This document shows, piece after piece, positions 13,387-14,624 of a DNA stretch of 14,624 bases. This DNA is from Chloroflexota bacterium. GTDB taxonomy: Bacteria > Chloroflexota > Anaerolineae > UBA1429. A program made the translations under genes and the position numbers. The stretch covers positions 1 through 14,624 of the forward strand of contig JAAZBQ010000629.1 in assembly GCA_012513725.1 (NCBI GenBank), read 5' to 3'. Under the pieces are notes generated by a model that saw only the letters and a program-made list of their open reading frames with translations, was not told where the DNA came from and searched no databases. Numbering within the stretch: the stretch's first letter is position 1; each line of letters opens with the position of its first letter.

Positions 13387-14241
13387 ATGGCCGAGCTCTA
13401 CGTGGGCACCTGTTCATGGTCCGATCACGCGCGCTTTTACCCGGAGGGGCTGCGGTCCACCGAACAGATTAGCTACTATGCCCAGCACTTTCCCGTCGTC
13501 GAGATCAACTCTACCTACTACCGCATGCCCCCCGTGCGCAACTTTCAGGCCTGGGCCGAGCGTACCCCGCCGGGATTCGTGTTTGACGTCAAGCCGTACC
13601 GCCAGATCACCTGGCACGACCGGAAGAACCCGCCAGAGGACGCCCAGACCCTGACCTTTGCCGAGACCCTCCAGCCCCTGCGCGACGCGGGCAAGCTCGG
13701 CGCCGTCCACCTGCAGTTCCCCCCGTGGTTCGTTCGCCGCCCGGAGAACCTCTCCTACATCGCCCACGTCCGCGAGCTGTTCCCCGACGACCTGGTGGGG
13801 GTGGAGTTCCGCAACACCTCCTGGTACGAGGAGGGCCACGTCGCCAGTGTCCTGGCGGCGCTCCGGACCATGGACGTGGCGCTCACGGTCGTGGACGAGC
13901 CCCTGCTGGGCAGTGGCAGCGCTCCGACGCTCCTGGAGGTCACCCACCCGCGGCTGACCATCGTACGGTTCCACGGCCGCAACTATGACAAGTGGTACGC
14001 GCGCACCGCGACGACAGGGGAGCGCTTTGACTATCGCTACTCGGACGAGGAGCTCGCCGAGTGGGTGCCCAAGGTCGAGCGCCTCGCGGAGCGTACCGGT
14101 TCCATCCACCTCCTGTTCAACAACAACGCCGAGGACTATGCCGTGCAGAACGCCCGTCAGCTACGGCTCCTCTTGCAGGAGGCGCTTCCGGCGCACCGCG
14201 TCATCGAGGCCCCGGGCGAGGCTCGGGAGCGCGAGGGGTGA
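13387..14241 (+). CDS. DUF72 (YecE-like) family protein
   Basis: A 284-residue soluble protein of the DUF72 TIM-barrel family, whose biochemical activity is not established. Family landmarks are clear: GTCSW near the start (7-11), the YYAQHFPVVEINSTYYRMP block (30-48), VFDVKPYRQITW (65-76), LQFPPWF (109-115), VGVEFRN (137-143), VRFHGRN (193-199), DYRYS (215-219), and the C-terminal HLLFNNNAEDYAVQNARQL (241-259). Full length suggests an intact gene. The start at 13387 fits the family N-terminus, with GAAAGGGGG about 8 bases upstream; a longer ATG at 13309 would add a low-quality extension through the promoter. The stop overlaps the next start as GTGA, so translation of the downstream adenosyltransferase is probably coupled to this gene. 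Confidence 0.92.
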   Translation: MAELYVGTCSWSDHARFYPEGLRSTEQISYYAQHFPVVEINSTYYRMPPVRNFQAWAERTPPGFVFDVKPYRQITWHDRKNPPEDAQTLTFAETLQPLRDAGKLGAVHLQFPPWFVRRPENLSYIAHVRELFPDDLVGVEFRNTSWYEEGHVASVLAALRTMDVALTVVDEPLLGSGSAPTLLEVTHPRLTIVRFHGRNYDKWYARTATTGERFDYRYSDEELAEWVPKVERLAERTGSIHLLFNNNAEDYAVQNARQLRLLLQEALPAHRVIEAPGEAREREG

Positions 14242-14624
14242 GCGACGCCAGCGATCGGTCGGAGCGGATCGGCCTCGTGCAGGTGTACACCGGCGACGGC
14301 AAGGGCAAGACCACGGCTGCCCTCGGGCTGGCGCTGCGGGCGGCGGGGCATGGATTGCGCACGTACATCGGCCAGTTCATGAAAGGCCAGAAGTACGGCG
14401 AGTTGGTCGCGCTCCGGAGTCATCCGCACATCACGCTGGCCCAGTACGGTGACGTGGCCTTTTTACGGCGCGAGGACGTCCGTCCGGAGCACGTCGCCCA
14501 GGCCGAGCGTGGCCTCGACGCCGCGCGGCGGGCGATGCACTCGGGCGAGTACGCCATCGTCGTCCTCGACGAGGTGAACATGGCCGTCTGGTTTGGCCTC
14601 CTCAGCGAGGCGCAGCTCCACGGC
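14238..14624 (+). CDS. cobO: Cob(I)alamin/corrinoid adenosyltransferase (CobO/BtuR), partial at window end
   Basis: The first 129 codons of a gene that runs off the window. It transfers the adenosyl group of ATP to reduced corrinoid, the last activation step in making adenosylcobalamin, in the cytoplasm. The ATP-binding loop of the CobO/CobA family is present as YTGDGKGKTTAALGLALRAAG (about residues 17-37, P-loop GDGKGKTT 19-26), followed by GQFMKGQKYGE (45-55) and the Walker-B-like YAIVVLDEVNMAV (105-117). Family members are about 170-200 residues, so roughly the last third is missing. The start is GTG at 14238, overlapping the DUF72 TGA by 4 bases, with GCGAGGGG providing the ribosome binding site. 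ATG is not available near the family N-terminus. Confidence 0.92.
   Translation, partial: MSDASDRSERIGLVQVYTGDGKGKTTAALGLALRAAGHGLRTYIGQFMKGQKYGELVALRSHPHITLAQYGDVAFLRREDVRPEHVAQAERGLDAARRAMHSGEYAIVVLDEVNMAVWFGLLSEAQLHG

Overview
The window is a GC-rich bacterial chromosome segment. The gene content and style suggest a member of the Chloroflexota (an Anaerolineae/Caldilineae-like lineage). The clues are a Tat-exported lipoprotein solute-binding protein with an Ala/Pro linker, a secreted protein with an 'ATPEATA' tandem linker between beta-rich domains, and DUF4342, GIN and fasciclin proteins with no signal peptide. This assignment is inference from gene style; no marker gene is present. No rRNA, tRNA, CRISPR array, insertion sequence or phage gene was seen.

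Layout. (1) Bases 1-3880, plus strand: the last codons of an upstream gene, a SAM methyltransferase, then five small genes: a DUF4342 membrane protein, a GIN/DUF2807 beta-repeat protein, a fasciclin-domain protein, an uncharacterised 160-residue protein and a zinc-ribbon/helical protein. Each has its own strong Shine-Dalgarno site. The region ends at a perfect 16-bp hairpin (3911-3950) that also faces the end of the next, opposing operon. (2) Bases 3996-10804, minus strand: a complete peptide/oligosaccharide-type (Opp/Dpp) ABC importer in the order binding protein, permease B, permease C, ATPase D, ATPase F, followed by a small three-helix membrane protein whose start overlaps the ATPase F stop. 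A perfect 15-bp hairpin lies between the binding-protein gene and the permease gene and probably sets binding protein in excess over transporter. (3) Bases 10805-12002: a gap of about 1.2 kb without a confident gene, but not empty. It holds a near-consensus sigma-70-type promoter on the minus strand (11452-11480) pointing at the importer, a possible 84-codon small gene with a good ribosome binding site, a 7-codon leader reading frame and leader hairpin just before the binding-protein gene, and plus-strand promoters (11756-11784 and 11803-11811). (4) Bases 12003-14624, plus strand: a secreted two-domain protein with nine 21-bp repeats, a DUF72 (YecE-like) protein, and the start of a cobalamin adenosyltransferase gene (cobO) cut by the window edge and overlapping the DUF72 stop by 4 bases.

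How the genes work together. The importer is the one clear multi-gene system: the lipoprotein captures substrate outside the membrane, the two permeases form the channel, and the two ATPases drive uptake. The small membrane protein is translationally coupled to it and may be an accessory factor. The 946-3880 cluster is a run of poorly characterised small proteins; the GIN and fasciclin members lack the export signals usual for their families. I see no convincing new defence or mobile system. The most unusual parts are the regulated-looking leader of the importer operon and the non-secreted GIN/fasciclin cluster.
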